Shown in pieces: positions 8,061 through 15,752 of a stretch of 17,926 nt of DNA (the first letter of the stretch is position 1; each line of letters starts with the position of its first letter). Below the pieces are notes generated by a model, which was given only the letters and a program-made list of their open reading frames with translations, did no database searches and was not told the origin of the DNA. Source of the stretch: Bacteroidaceae bacterium (GTDB lineage Bacteria; Bacteroidota; Bacteroidia; Bacteroidales; CHK158-818). Both the position numbers and the translations under genes were made by a program. The DNA lies in NCBI GenBank assembly GCA_017467745.1, contig JAFUKV010000126.1, positions 1 through 17,926 of the forward strand. The letters run 5' to 3'.

Positions 8061-8080
8061 ATTCTAATTAATCGTTTCGA

Positions 8081-9589
8081 TTATTTTTTCTTTGCTTCTT
8101 CAATCATTTTCTTTCCTTTTGCAATAGCGTCATCAATAGTTCCGACATTCATGAACGCTTGCTCGGGATATTCGTCCATTTCTCCGTCCAATATCATTTT
8201 GAACCCGCGTATAGTTTCTTCAAGAGGAACCATGACGCCCGGAACTCCTGTAAATTGTTCGGCTACATGGAAAGGTTGCGAGAAGAATCGTTGCGCACGT
8301 CGAGCGCGATTTACCACTAACTTATCTTCATCCGATAGCTCATCTACCCCTAATATGGCGATGATGTCTTGCAAAGAATTATAATGTTGCAACAGTTCTT
8401 TTACTCGTTGTGCGGTTCGGTAATGTTCTTCACCGATGATCAGAGGGTCGAGGATACGTGAAGTAGATTCCAACGGATCTACTGCCGGATAAATACCTAA
8501 TTCTGAAATTTTACGGCTAAGTACCGTTGTTGCGTCCAAGAAACTGAATGTTGTTGCAGGAGCAGGGTCTGTTAAATCGTCTGCCGGAACGTAAATTGCT
8601 TGTACCGAAGTGATAGAACCTTGTTTGGTAGAAGTGATACGTTCTTGCAGTTTTCCCATTTCAGAAGCCAATGTCGGCTGATAACCTACGGCCGAAGGCA
8701 TACGCCCTAATAGGGCGGAAACTTCTGAGCCGGCTTGTGTAAAACGGAATATATTGTCGATGAAAAGTAATATTTCTTTACCTCCTTCGTTCGAGTCGCG
8801 GAATTGTTCGGCAACGGTCAATCCGGAAAGCGCTACACGCAGACGGGCTCCCGGCGGTTCGTTCATTTGTCCGAATACCAGCGTTGCTTGAGATTTGTTT
8901 AGCTTTTCCATATCCACCTTGCTCAAATCCCATTTGCCTTCTTCCATAGCGGCTTTAAATTCGTCGCCATAATTGATGACGCCCGATTCTATCATTTCAC
9001 GTAACAAGTCGTTTCCTTCACGGGTACGTTCTCCCACTCCCGCGAATACGGAAAATCCGTTATGTCCTTTCGCAATGTTGTTGATTAATTCCATAATCAA
9101 CACGGTTTTTCCTACTCCGGCACCTCCGAAAAGTCCGATTTTACCGCCTTTTGAGTAAGGTTCGAGCAAATCGATAACTTTAATACCTGTATAAAGTATT
9201 TCTTCTGAAATAGAAAGGTCTTCAAATAGAGGCGATTCTTTATGGATAGATTGCAGTTTGTCGTAATTTAGTTCAGGCAGGTGGTCGATAGTATTTCCGA
9301 CAACATTCATTAATCGTCCTTTTACTTGCGAGCCGGTAGGCATTGATAGCGGCCTGCCTAAGTCGATTACTTTCATGTCGCGTTGCAGACCATCGGTTGT
9401 ATCCATAGCTACGCATCTGACAGTATTTTCGCCGATATGCTGCTCTACTTCCAGAATCAAATCCGTTCCGTTTTCACGTTCAATTTTTAACGCTTCATAG
9501 ATAGGGGGCAATTCATCTTCTGCACCTTCAAAAGCTACGTCTATTACAGGGCCTATAACCTGTGTTATGTAACCGATCTTTTCTTGCAT
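8081..9589 (-). CDS. atpD: F1Fo-ATP synthase beta subunit (catalytic)
   Basis: Catalytic subunit of F1 (502 residues) that makes or splits ATP. The P-loop GGAGVGKT is at 155-162, the catalytic glutamate is in GERTREGND (Glu187), Walker B LLFIDNIF ends around Asp278, and the DELSEED-type torque loop reads DELSDED at 416-422. All active-site parts are intact. The protein is about 40 residues longer than E. coli beta (460); much of the excess is a hydrophilic segment at roughly 205-233 between EMIESGVI and the ATLVFGQMNEPPG strand, which looks like a lineage insert on the outer surface. It is the first gene of the ATP synthase block, 59 nt after the nuoH stop. Confidence 0.98.
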   Translation of the reverse strand: MQEKIGYITQVIGPVIDVAFEGAEDELPPIYEALKIERENGTDLILEVEQHIGENTVRCVAMDTTDGLQRDMKVIDLGRPLSMPTGSQVKGRLMNVVGNTIDHLPELNYDKLQSIHKESPLFEDLSISEEILYTGIKVIDLLEPYSKGGKIGLFGGAGVGKTVLIMELINNIAKGHNGFSVFAGVGERTREGNDLLREMIESGVINYGDEFKAAMEEGKWDLSKVDMEKLNKSQATLVFGQMNEPPGARLRVALSGLTVAEQFRDSNEGGKEILLFIDNIFRFTQAGSEVSALLGRMPSAVGYQPTLASEMGKLQERITSTKQGSITSVQAIYVPADDLTDPAPATTFSFLDATTVLSRKISELGIYPAVDPLESTSRILDPLIIGEEHYRTAQRVKELLQHYNSLQDIIAILGVDELSDEDKLVVNRARRAQRFFSQPFHVAEQFTGVPGVMVPLEETIRGFKMILDGEMDEYPEQAFMNVGTIDDAIAKGKKMIEEAKKK

Positions 9590-9623
9590 AATACTATCTT
9601 TAAAACTGTTTATACTTTATCTG

Positions 9624-9631
9624 CAAATATG
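9624..9631 (-). promoter_or_regulatory. Weak candidate -7 element ahead of atpD
   Basis: In the 59-nt spacer between nuoH and atpD the minus strand reads CATATTTG, one mismatch from the Bacteroidota -7 consensus TAnnTTTG, and would place a start site about 30 nt before the atpD ATG. A convincing TTTG -33 box is not visible (the nearest upstream runs are TTTC). If functional it would give the ATP synthase block its own promoter inside the nuo operon. Evidence is weak. Confidence 0.18.
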
Positions 9632-9648
9632 GCAAATTTAAGCCGAAA

Positions 9649-10725
9649 TTAGAAATGTAAACTGAATATTACGATTAAAACCATAATAAGCAGGTTTACC
9701 AAATTTAGCGGTAATAAATACTTCCATTCTAATTTTAATAGCTGGTCTATACGCAGTCGAGGGAAAGTCCATTTAAACCACATGATAATGAACATCATAA
9801 TACCTACTTTACCGATAAACCAAATTATAGAAGGTATATAATCCATTATTTCGTTGAATGATGTCCAGCCGGAGATGTGGAAAGGCATCCAACCGCCTAA
9901 GAAAAGTACAGCAGCAACTGCCGAAACAATGAATAGATTCAAATATTCCGCTAAGTAGAAAAATCCGAATTGAATACCTGAAAATTCTGTATGATAACCG
10001 GCTGTTAGTTCCGATTCCGCTTCCGGTAAGTCAAACGGGCCTCGATTGGTTTCTGCTGTTCCTGCTACTAAATAAATAATCATGGCTATAAATGCGGGAA
10101 TATGTCCTGTAAACAGGAACCATCCGTCTCGTTGAGCTTCTACGATTTGTGAAATCTGCATAGTTCCGGCAAATATAACTACCGTCATGATTGATAAGCC
10201 GATAGATAATTCGTAGCTGATCATTTGAGCGCCGCTTCGCATGGCTCCGATTAGTGAATATTTGTTGTTACTTGACCATCCTGCCAATAAAATACCTAAA
10301 ACACCTATTGAAGAAACGGCAAGCAGGAAGAATATTCCGATGTTGAAGTCCAAGACATGTAGTCCTTTTGCAAAAGGTAAGCATGCGAATGACAGCATTG
10401 ATGCCATTATAACAATGTATGGAGCCAGCCTAAAAAGAAATTTATCTACATGATTGATGCTGATCAATTCTTTAATCAACATCTTAAACATATCGGCAAT
10501 ACTTTGTATGGTTCCATAGGGGCCGACACGATTCGGACCTAACCGACATTGGAAAAACGCGCAAACCTTGCGTTCTACATATATTAGCACCAAAGCGATA
10601 ACGGCGTATGCCAATAACAATGCCACTCCAATAAGAATAAATTCTATAAATAGAGCGCAGGAACGGGGCATTATCGATAGTAATAAATTATCAATCCAAT
10701 GTGTTACTACTGAAAAATCGAACAT
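9649..10725 (-). CDS. nuoH: NADH-quinone oxidoreductase subunit H
   Basis: Membrane subunit (358 residues, about eight helices) that forms part of the quinone-binding chamber and couples it to the proton-pumping arm. The family's diagnostic motifs are complete: YVERKVCAFFQCRLGPNRVG at about 49-68 and AETNRGPFDLPEAESEL at 224-240, followed by TAGYHTEFSG. These acidic loops line the quinone channel. The start ATG (10723-10725) lies 38 nt after the nuoCD stop. In the usual nuo order the next gene would be nuoI; here atpD follows, and nuoI reappears about 6.8 kb further on. No nuoE, nuoF or nuoG occurs between nuoCD and nuoH. Confidence 0.97.
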   Translation of the reverse strand: MFDFSVVTHWIDNLLLSIMPRSCALFIEFILIGVALLLAYAVIALVLIYVERKVCAFFQCRLGPNRVGPYGTIQSIADMFKMLIKELISINHVDKFLFRLAPYIVIMASMLSFACLPFAKGLHVLDFNIGIFFLLAVSSIGVLGILLAGWSSNNKYSLIGAMRSGAQMISYELSIGLSIMTVVIFAGTMQISQIVEAQRDGWFLFTGHIPAFIAMIIYLVAGTAETNRGPFDLPEAESELTAGYHTEFSGIQFGFFYLAEYLNLFIVSAVAAVLFLGGWMPFHISGWTSFNEIMDYIPSIIWFIGKVGIMMFIIMWFKWTFPRLRIDQLLKLEWKYLLPLNLVNLLIMVLIVIFSLHF

Positions 10726-10763
10726 GTGATGTATCTTTTAATTATAGTATTTAATTTTTTGAA

Positions 10764-12392
10764 TTACCGGTCTATATCAGGCACGACATAATCTAACGAA
10801 GCTCCGATAGATATAAGGTCGGCTATTTTATTCTTTCTTGACAGCAAATCTACCACATTAACCAGTGCGAGACCCGGAGATGAGAATTTTACCCTATACG
10901 GATACTTTTCTCCTTTACTTTCTATCAATACTCCGAATGCGCCTCGGCATGCTTCTACTTGTCTGAAATAAGTTCCTTCGGGCAATTTGATAATGGGTTT
11001 CATTTTAACGGCATAATCGCCTTCGGGGATATTATCAACCAATTGTTCAAGAATATGGACAGATTCCATGATTTCATCCATACGAACCATATAACGAGCG
11101 AAAGCGTCTCCTTCTGTACGGATAATTTCTTTGAAATCTACCTTATCATATACTCCGTAAGGCGTGCGTTTACGAACGTCGCATGTCCATCCGGATGCGC
11201 GTCCTGACGGACCGGTTACGGAATAAGAAATAGCATCTTCTTTTGTTAAATATCCGATACCTTTCATACGTTGTTGCGCGATAACGTTTCCGGTAAATAC
11301 GGTATGGTATTCTTTCAATGCCTTAGGTAGGTAAGCTATCAATTCTTTTACTCGTTTTTGGAAATTGGGATGAATATCCGCCATAACCCCACCGATGGTA
11401 TTGTAATTCATTGTCATGCGGGCGCCGCAAGTTTCTTCGAATATATCTAAGATTTTTTCACGATCTCGGAATCCGTAAAAGAATGCCGTTAAAGCGCCTA
11501 AGTCCATACAGCAAGTAGACCAGAATAGCAAATGCGAAGATATACGCATCAATTCGTCCATCATGGTTCGGATGTATTTAGCGCGCTCGGGAACTTCTAC
11601 TTGCAAAGCGTCTTCTATACAAAGACATAGTGCATGCCGGTTGTTATGAGCAGACAAGTAGTCGAGCCGATCTGTCAAATGTAATGTTTGAGGATATGTG
11701 AGGCTTTCGCACATCTTTTCAATGCCTCGATGGATGTACCCGCAATTGGGATCTACCTTTTTGATAATTTCTCCGTCAAGCGCTACTCTGAAATGTAATA
11801 CCCCGTGTGTTGCAGGGTGTTGAGGACCGATATTAATAACGTAATCGTCTTTTTCAAAAATAGTATTGAGAGATTCTTCTATTTTTCCGTTATCCGTTTC
11901 TTTTACACAAGGAGCAATGTCTAAATATTCATCGCTTTCAAGTGGTATCGGATTTATTTCCGGATTGGTATCATAGTCTTTTCGGAACGGAAATCCTTTC
12001 CAATCGTTGCGTAAAAATATGTGGCGCATATCCGGATTATTTATGAACCTGATTCCGTAGAAATCGTGAATTTCACGTTCATTGATAAGCGCGGTAGCCC
12101 ATACATCGCCAACGCTGTATAATAACGGGTTTTCTTTGTCTGTTGTAGATGTTTTTACAATAACCCAATGATTGTATGTCGTAGAGTTCAGGTGGTAGAT
12201 AACCCCTAAACTTTCACCCCAATCCATTCCTGTAAGATTTGCTAAATAGTCAAAGCGCAAATCAGCGTCGTCTCGCAAATAAAGCGCAAGAGCATGTACT
12301 TTATCTGCCGGTACGGAAACGGTAATGTACTGTCCTTCTTCAAAAACGGCTTCCGGCAAAAAACTGCCGATTTTCTCTTTTATATTTCCCAT
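10764..12392 (-). CDS. nuoCD: NADH-quinone oxidoreductase fused subunits C/D
   Basis: Peripheral-arm protein (542 residues) in which NuoC and NuoD are one polypeptide. The NuoC part (about 1-145) ends with its signature EREIHDFYGIRFINNPDMRH followed by WKGFPFRKDYD. A linker (about 146-183) leads to the NuoD part, which starts YVINIGPQHPATHG (His192 and His196 near the quinone head-group site) and ends in GASLDYVVPDIDR. NuoD is related to the large subunit of [NiFe] hydrogenases but lacks the metal-binding cysteines at its ends. The fusion is also known in E. coli. It starts 23 nt after nuoB. NuoD together with NuoB and NuoH forms the quinone-reduction site. Confidence 0.97.
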   Translation of the reverse strand: MGNIKEKIGSFLPEAVFEEGQYITVSVPADKVHALALYLRDDADLRFDYLANLTGMDWGESLGVIYHLNSTTYNHWVIVKTSTTDKENPLLYSVGDVWATALINEREIHDFYGIRFINNPDMRHIFLRNDWKGFPFRKDYDTNPEINPIPLESDEYLDIAPCVKETDNGKIEESLNTIFEKDDYVINIGPQHPATHGVLHFRVALDGEIIKKVDPNCGYIHRGIEKMCESLTYPQTLHLTDRLDYLSAHNNRHALCLCIEDALQVEVPERAKYIRTMMDELMRISSHLLFWSTCCMDLGALTAFFYGFRDREKILDIFEETCGARMTMNYNTIGGVMADIHPNFQKRVKELIAYLPKALKEYHTVFTGNVIAQQRMKGIGYLTKEDAISYSVTGPSGRASGWTCDVRKRTPYGVYDKVDFKEIIRTEGDAFARYMVRMDEIMESVHILEQLVDNIPEGDYAVKMKPIIKLPEGTYFRQVEACRGAFGVLIESKGEKYPYRVKFSSPGLALVNVVDLLSRKNKIADLISIGASLDYVVPDIDR

Positions 12393-12415
12393 TGAATCGA
12401 ATTCGATATGTTTGG

Positions 12416-12997
12416 TTATTTTTTTTCTGTCTGTGTTTTTGTCGGTTTGGCTTCTTTTCTATTTACAACGCCAAAATATTGCTCTGCCTTGATTTTACGT
12501 TGCAATTGCATCATCCCATAGAAAAAAGCTTCTGGTTTTGGGGGACATCCCGGAACATATACATCTACGGGGATAATCTCTTCTACACCTTTCAATACAT
12601 GATACGAATTTTTAAAAGGTCCGCCTGATATAGCACATCCGCCCATTGCAACAACGTATTTAGGTTCTGCCATTTGGTCGTAAAGACGTTTTAATACGGG
12701 TGCCATTTTATGAACAATGGTTCCAGCAACGACGATAACATCGGCCTGACGCGGACTGGCACGGGCTACTTCGAACCCGAAACGGGCCATGTCAAACCTT
12801 GCGGCTCCTGCCGACATAAATTCAATTCCGCAACAACTTGTTGCGAATGTGAGCGGCCACAGCGAGTTGGAACGTCCCCAGTTAATAAGGTCGTCCAATT
12901 TTCCCACAACAACGTTTGTTCCAGCTGCGCGTAATTGTTCAATATATTCATTTTCATTGAAGTCTTCCTCCTTCATTGATTTGATCTTTATTTCCAT
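12416..12997 (-). CDS. nuoB: NADH-quinone oxidoreductase subunit B
   Basis: Peripheral-arm subunit (193 residues) that holds the terminal [4Fe-4S] cluster N2, the direct electron donor to quinone. The four cluster ligands are visible: the tandem Cys55-Cys56 in TSCCGIEF, Cys121 in GGCAISGG and Cys151 in PGCPP. The reading frame is open further upstream to 13108, but I place the start at the ATG 12995-12997. It has a good Shine-Dalgarno AAAGGAG seven to eight nt upstream, rare in this window, and gives the family's length. This start overlaps the last codons of nuoA by 10 nt, implying translational coupling. The tail is basic (EAKPTKTQTEKK). A second ATG at 12976 is less well placed. Confidence 0.95.
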   Translation of the reverse strand: MEIKIKSMKEEDFNENEYIEQLRAAGTNVVVGKLDDLINWGRSNSLWPLTFATSCCGIEFMSAGAARFDMARFGFEVARASPRQADVIVVAGTIVHKMAPVLKRLYDQMAEPKYVVAMGGCAISGGPFKNSYHVLKGVEEIIPVDVYVPGCPPKPEAFFYGMMQLQRKIKAEQYFGVVNRKEAKPTKTQTEKK

Positions 12998-13338
12998 TCC
13001 AATGCTCCTTTCTTCCATGCGTAAGCTAATCCTAAAATCAGAATCAGCAAGAAAAACAAAATATTCATTAATCCGGCAATTCCTAAATCTCTGACAATTA
13101 CTGCCCACGGAAACAGAAAGACTGCTTCTACATCGAACATGAGGAATAAGATAGCGAATAAGTAGTAACCTACTTTAAATTGCATCCACGATTCACCGTG
13201 TGTAGGAATACCGCATTCGTATGGTTCGCCTTTTTGCGGATTGAAAGATCGGGGAGACATTATCCCCGCCAAGAATAAAGCTGCAGCCACTAACGTAATG
13301 GCTACGATAAAAACTACAACTAATAAAGCAGAATTCAT
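12988..13338 (-). CDS. nuoA: NADH-quinone oxidoreductase subunit A
   Basis: Small membrane subunit (116 residues, three helices) at the junction of the two complex I arms. Family motifs are present: GEPYECGIPTHG in the flexible loop (about 37-48, the loop that senses the quinone site) and FLMFDVEAVFLFPWA with acidic residues Asp69 and Glu71 in TM2. It is the first gene of the operon, preceded by a long AT-rich spacer. The start ATG 13336-13338 has no Shine-Dalgarno. Its last codons overlap nuoB by 10 nt, and its 3' end supplies the ribosome-binding site for nuoB. Confidence 0.97.
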   Translation of the reverse strand: MNSALLVVVFIVAITLVAAALFLAGIMSPRSFNPQKGEPYECGIPTHGESWMQFKVGYYLFAILFLMFDVEAVFLFPWAVIVRDLGIAGLMNILFFLLILILGLAYAWKKGALEWK

Positions 13339-13826
13339 ATTGATAATTAATGTTATTTATATGCTTTTATATTATACACTATATACTCTCAATTTTTTTC
13401 TTTATAAAAATGAAAAGAAATAGTTTGTTTCAAATCGTTTTTTATAAATAAAAATTTTATGTGTTTATCCGTACTGTAAAGTCTGAGATAAAGGCTTGTA
13501 GAGAGGATTTTGTGTGCTGTTAATGGTTTTATTTATTATAATGTATTGATTGCAATTCATGGGATAAATTATCTGTTCTGAAATCGAATCTGTGTTTTTC
13601 AAAAGATATTCCGATAAGTGTTTTAGTATATATGTGTAAAAAGAGAAAATAAATAAAAAGTACTCTTTCTTTTTGTGCCAGATGTGTTTTTGATAGTTCC
13701 GTATAAGCGATGCGTAGAGTGTAAAAATCTGAACAACATCTATTTGAAGTAGTGTCGTTATGGTTAAAACAAGTATAAAAGAATATATCATGATTTGATC
13801 CATTCCCAATGCAAATTTTTACATAG

Positions 13827-13834
13827 CAAAGATA
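13827..13834 (-). promoter_or_regulatory. Candidate -7 element upstream of the nuo-atp operon
   Basis: The minus strand reads TATCTTTG, a perfect TAnnTTTG match for the Bacteroidota housekeeping sigma factor. It is the only perfect match on this strand I found in the spacer before nuoA. No exact TTTG box stands at the expected distance upstream; TTTA and ATTG are the nearest. If used, it would give nuoA a leader of nearly 490 nt, or else transcribe the doubtful small frame at 13465-13803, which begins about 18 nt after the predicted start site. Confidence 0.3.
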
Positions 13835-14062
13835 TAAAAATATCTCAATACTTTTCGTTAAATTATTGTTCTTTTCTTCGTTTTATTTGTTCTTTTTTCT
13901 CTGTCCTGATTAATAAGTAGGTACGTTTTGATAGTGTATTGTATTGAGGGATAATTTGTGAAGAAGTTTTCTTTAAAGGCTGGATAATGGTTGTGGATTA
14001 GTTTGAAATTTTGTTGAGAAGATTATTTATGACTGAACATGATTTTGTTTAGACTACAAAAG

Positions 14063-14095
14063 AAAGTGCCGCAACCAAAATGATTACGGCACTTT
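14063..14095 (-). terminator. Rho-independent-type terminator after the TPR gene
   Basis: A perfect 9-bp inverted repeat, AAAGTGCCG and CGGCACTTT, with a 15-nt loop lies 20 nt beyond the TPR stop codon. On the minus strand the right side of the stem runs into a T-rich stretch (CACTTTCTTTTG). This fits termination of the tonB-side transcript before the nuo-atp promoter region. The plus strand also shows T-rich sequence after the stem, but no plus-strand gene is present to use it. Confidence 0.8.
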
Positions 14096-14115
14096 TATAT
14101 TTTCAAAGGATATTA

Positions 14116-15726
14116 TTATTTAACGCCTTCTTTTATTTCTTTATCTATACCTTCAATAAATCTTTTAGCGTTTGCGTGATTGGGGTCTACTTTAAGTATT
14201 TTTTCCCAATATTGTTTGGAGGTAGGTAGGTCTCTTCTTAAATAGTAGTAAGAACCGTAATAGTTATAAGCGTCAATAAGTCTTTTGGGGCTTTTGTTAT
14301 CAGCTTCGAGAAGTTCGATAACTTTTCCGTAATAGGGGAGTGCCAATCCCTGCGACAAGTCAGAGTCATCCATCATAGCGTTTGTATTAGCTCTCCAATA
14401 GTAACCGATATAGTTTTCAGGAGCTTTTTCCGCTACTGTGGCAAAAGCTTTGTCTGCTGCACCGAACCATTCGTTTCTCTTGTCGAGGTTTGCTGAATCG
14501 AGATTGCTTGCTGCAGAGTAATAAAGTTGTCCTAATTGTAAGTAATCAGCAACTTTTACGTTGTCTGCACCCACTTTGTCAATGTATAAATTGAATGTAT
14601 GTATTGCTTCTCCGTATTGTTCGTTCGATTCGAAAGCTTGAGCCAATTCTTTATATAAGTCCATGTTTTCAGGATCAAGTTCTATTGCTTCTTTAAATTG
14701 GCGAATCGCTTCATCGTTACGTTTTATTTTATTGAGCAATCGTGCATAATAGATATGGTCTCTGGGAATGAAATTTTTATTGTTTTTCATCAGGTGGTCA
14801 CCATGTTTGATACCTTCTTCATATTTTTTTGATTCGAAGAGTGAATACATGGCCAAACGTCTCATTACCATATTGTTTGGGTTCTTATTCAGTTCTACCC
14901 CTGCTAATTCAAGTACTTTGTCATATTCTTGGCTTTGGAACAAAATTCCGGCATAACGGTTAATGTCTCGTTCTGATGGGCGGCCTGATTTTATGAAATT
15001 GCCATAGACCTCAGCTGCCTTTTTATAACGGCCGTTATCGTAGTATAATTCTGCGATGGTTTGTTGAGCTACTAACGAACTCGGGTTTTTAGACAAAAGT
15101 TTATCTAACATTTGAATAGAAAGGTCAGGATTGACTTTTGCGTAGATTTTTGCGTATTTTACGTATGCTTCCGTACAAGATTCATCTACGTTTGCCGCCA
15201 TTTCGTATTTAGCGCACGCTTCTCCTACTTGATCGGCTTTTAAAAGCATATCGCCTTCGAAAATAAGGATATCCGGATCTTGATTATTGGCTTTACGGGC
15301 ATTTTTCAGAAAGTTTTCATAGTTTAATCCTGCCGATTGAAATGCGCGTGCAGCAGCTAATTGTACACCAATATCTTTTTTATGGCTTTTAGCTATTTTT
15401 TCAATTTTCTTTGAAGCGTCTCCTTGGTTTAGTTTTAATTCTAATTTAGCTTCTCCGATAGCGTTATAGGGATCTTCGGCATTGATAGATAGACCTTTTT
15501 TATAAAAAAGGGCGGCAGAGTCATTTTTGTTTTCGATGTTGTAGATTTCTCCCAAATAAAAACATGCTTCTGCATCGTTTTGGTTTTGTAGAAATATTTC
15601 CTTTGCCGGACCGAGTTGTAAAAATTTAAAATACTCAATTGCTGTGGAATTGTCTGCACTGAAAGCGGTAATTGCACTTCCGTTCAGCAATAACAGCAAA
15701 GAGCCGAGTTTCAATGTTGTTTTCAT
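14116..15726 (-). CDS. Secreted tetratricopeptide-repeat protein
   Basis: Protein of 536 residues with a Sec signal peptide (residues 1-24: basic MKTTLK, Leu-rich core, AFSA before the likely cut) and then a nearly continuous array of TPR-type helix pairs. Typical units are seen near 45-85 (ACFYLGEIYNIENKNDSAAL), near 340-385 (NDEAIRQFKEAIELDPENMDLYKELAQAF), and near 485-530 (YYLRRDLPTSKQYWEKILKVDPNH). No enzyme domain is visible. TPR proteins are scaffolds for protein contacts; with a signal peptide and no membrane anchor this one is probably periplasmic. It follows the PstS-like lipoprotein by 26 nt and precedes a terminator, so the two are probably one transcript with the 73-residue protein. 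Its partner is unknown; a role in an envelope complex related to TonB function is inference. Confidence 0.85.
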   Translation of the reverse strand: MKTTLKLGSLLLLLNGSAITAFSADNSTAIEYFKFLQLGPAKEIFLQNQNDAEACFYLGEIYNIENKNDSAALFYKKGLSINAEDPYNAIGEAKLELKLNQGDASKKIEKIAKSHKKDIGVQLAAARAFQSAGLNYENFLKNARKANNQDPDILIFEGDMLLKADQVGEACAKYEMAANVDESCTEAYVKYAKIYAKVNPDLSIQMLDKLLSKNPSSLVAQQTIAELYYDNGRYKKAAEVYGNFIKSGRPSERDINRYAGILFQSQEYDKVLELAGVELNKNPNNMVMRRLAMYSLFESKKYEEGIKHGDHLMKNNKNFIPRDHIYYARLLNKIKRNDEAIRQFKEAIELDPENMDLYKELAQAFESNEQYGEAIHTFNLYIDKVGADNVKVADYLQLGQLYYSAASNLDSANLDKRNEWFGAADKAFATVAEKAPENYIGYYWRANTNAMMDDSDLSQGLALPYYGKVIELLEADNKSPKRLIDAYNYYGSYYYLRRDLPTSKQYWEKILKVDPNHANAKRFIEGIDKEIKEGVK

Positions 15727-15752
15727 ATTCAGATTATTTTTAGTTTTAGTTG

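Larger units (their letters stand above)
13339..14115. other. 777-nt AT-rich spacer between the TPR gene and nuoA
   Basis: This is the longest gene-free stretch in the window. It holds the terminator-like hairpin of the TPR gene (14063-14095) at its right end and, on the minus strand, one good -7 match at 13827-13834. A 114-codon frame at 13465-13809 (minus, first codon TTG, ATG at 13803) has one hydrophobic segment near its start but low-complexity, AT-driven composition (rich in Ile, Tyr, Lys and Asn) and no recognisable family; I do not count it as a gene. The last 126 nt before nuoA are extremely AT-rich and likely hold the promoter or untranslated leader of the nuo-atp operon. I see no tRNA, repeat or riboswitch. 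Confidence 0.6.

Noticed and set aside
12998..13108. N-terminal extension of nuoB to the first in-frame ATG at 13108
   Set aside because: It would lie within nuoA, adds 37 residues not typical of NuoB, and a better start with AAAGGAG is present at 12997.
13465..13809. 114-codon minus-strand frame in the spacer before nuoA
   Set aside because: Composition is driven by AT-rich DNA, no family is recognisable, the frame opens with TTG, and there is no ribosome-binding site. Kept only as a remark with the leader region.
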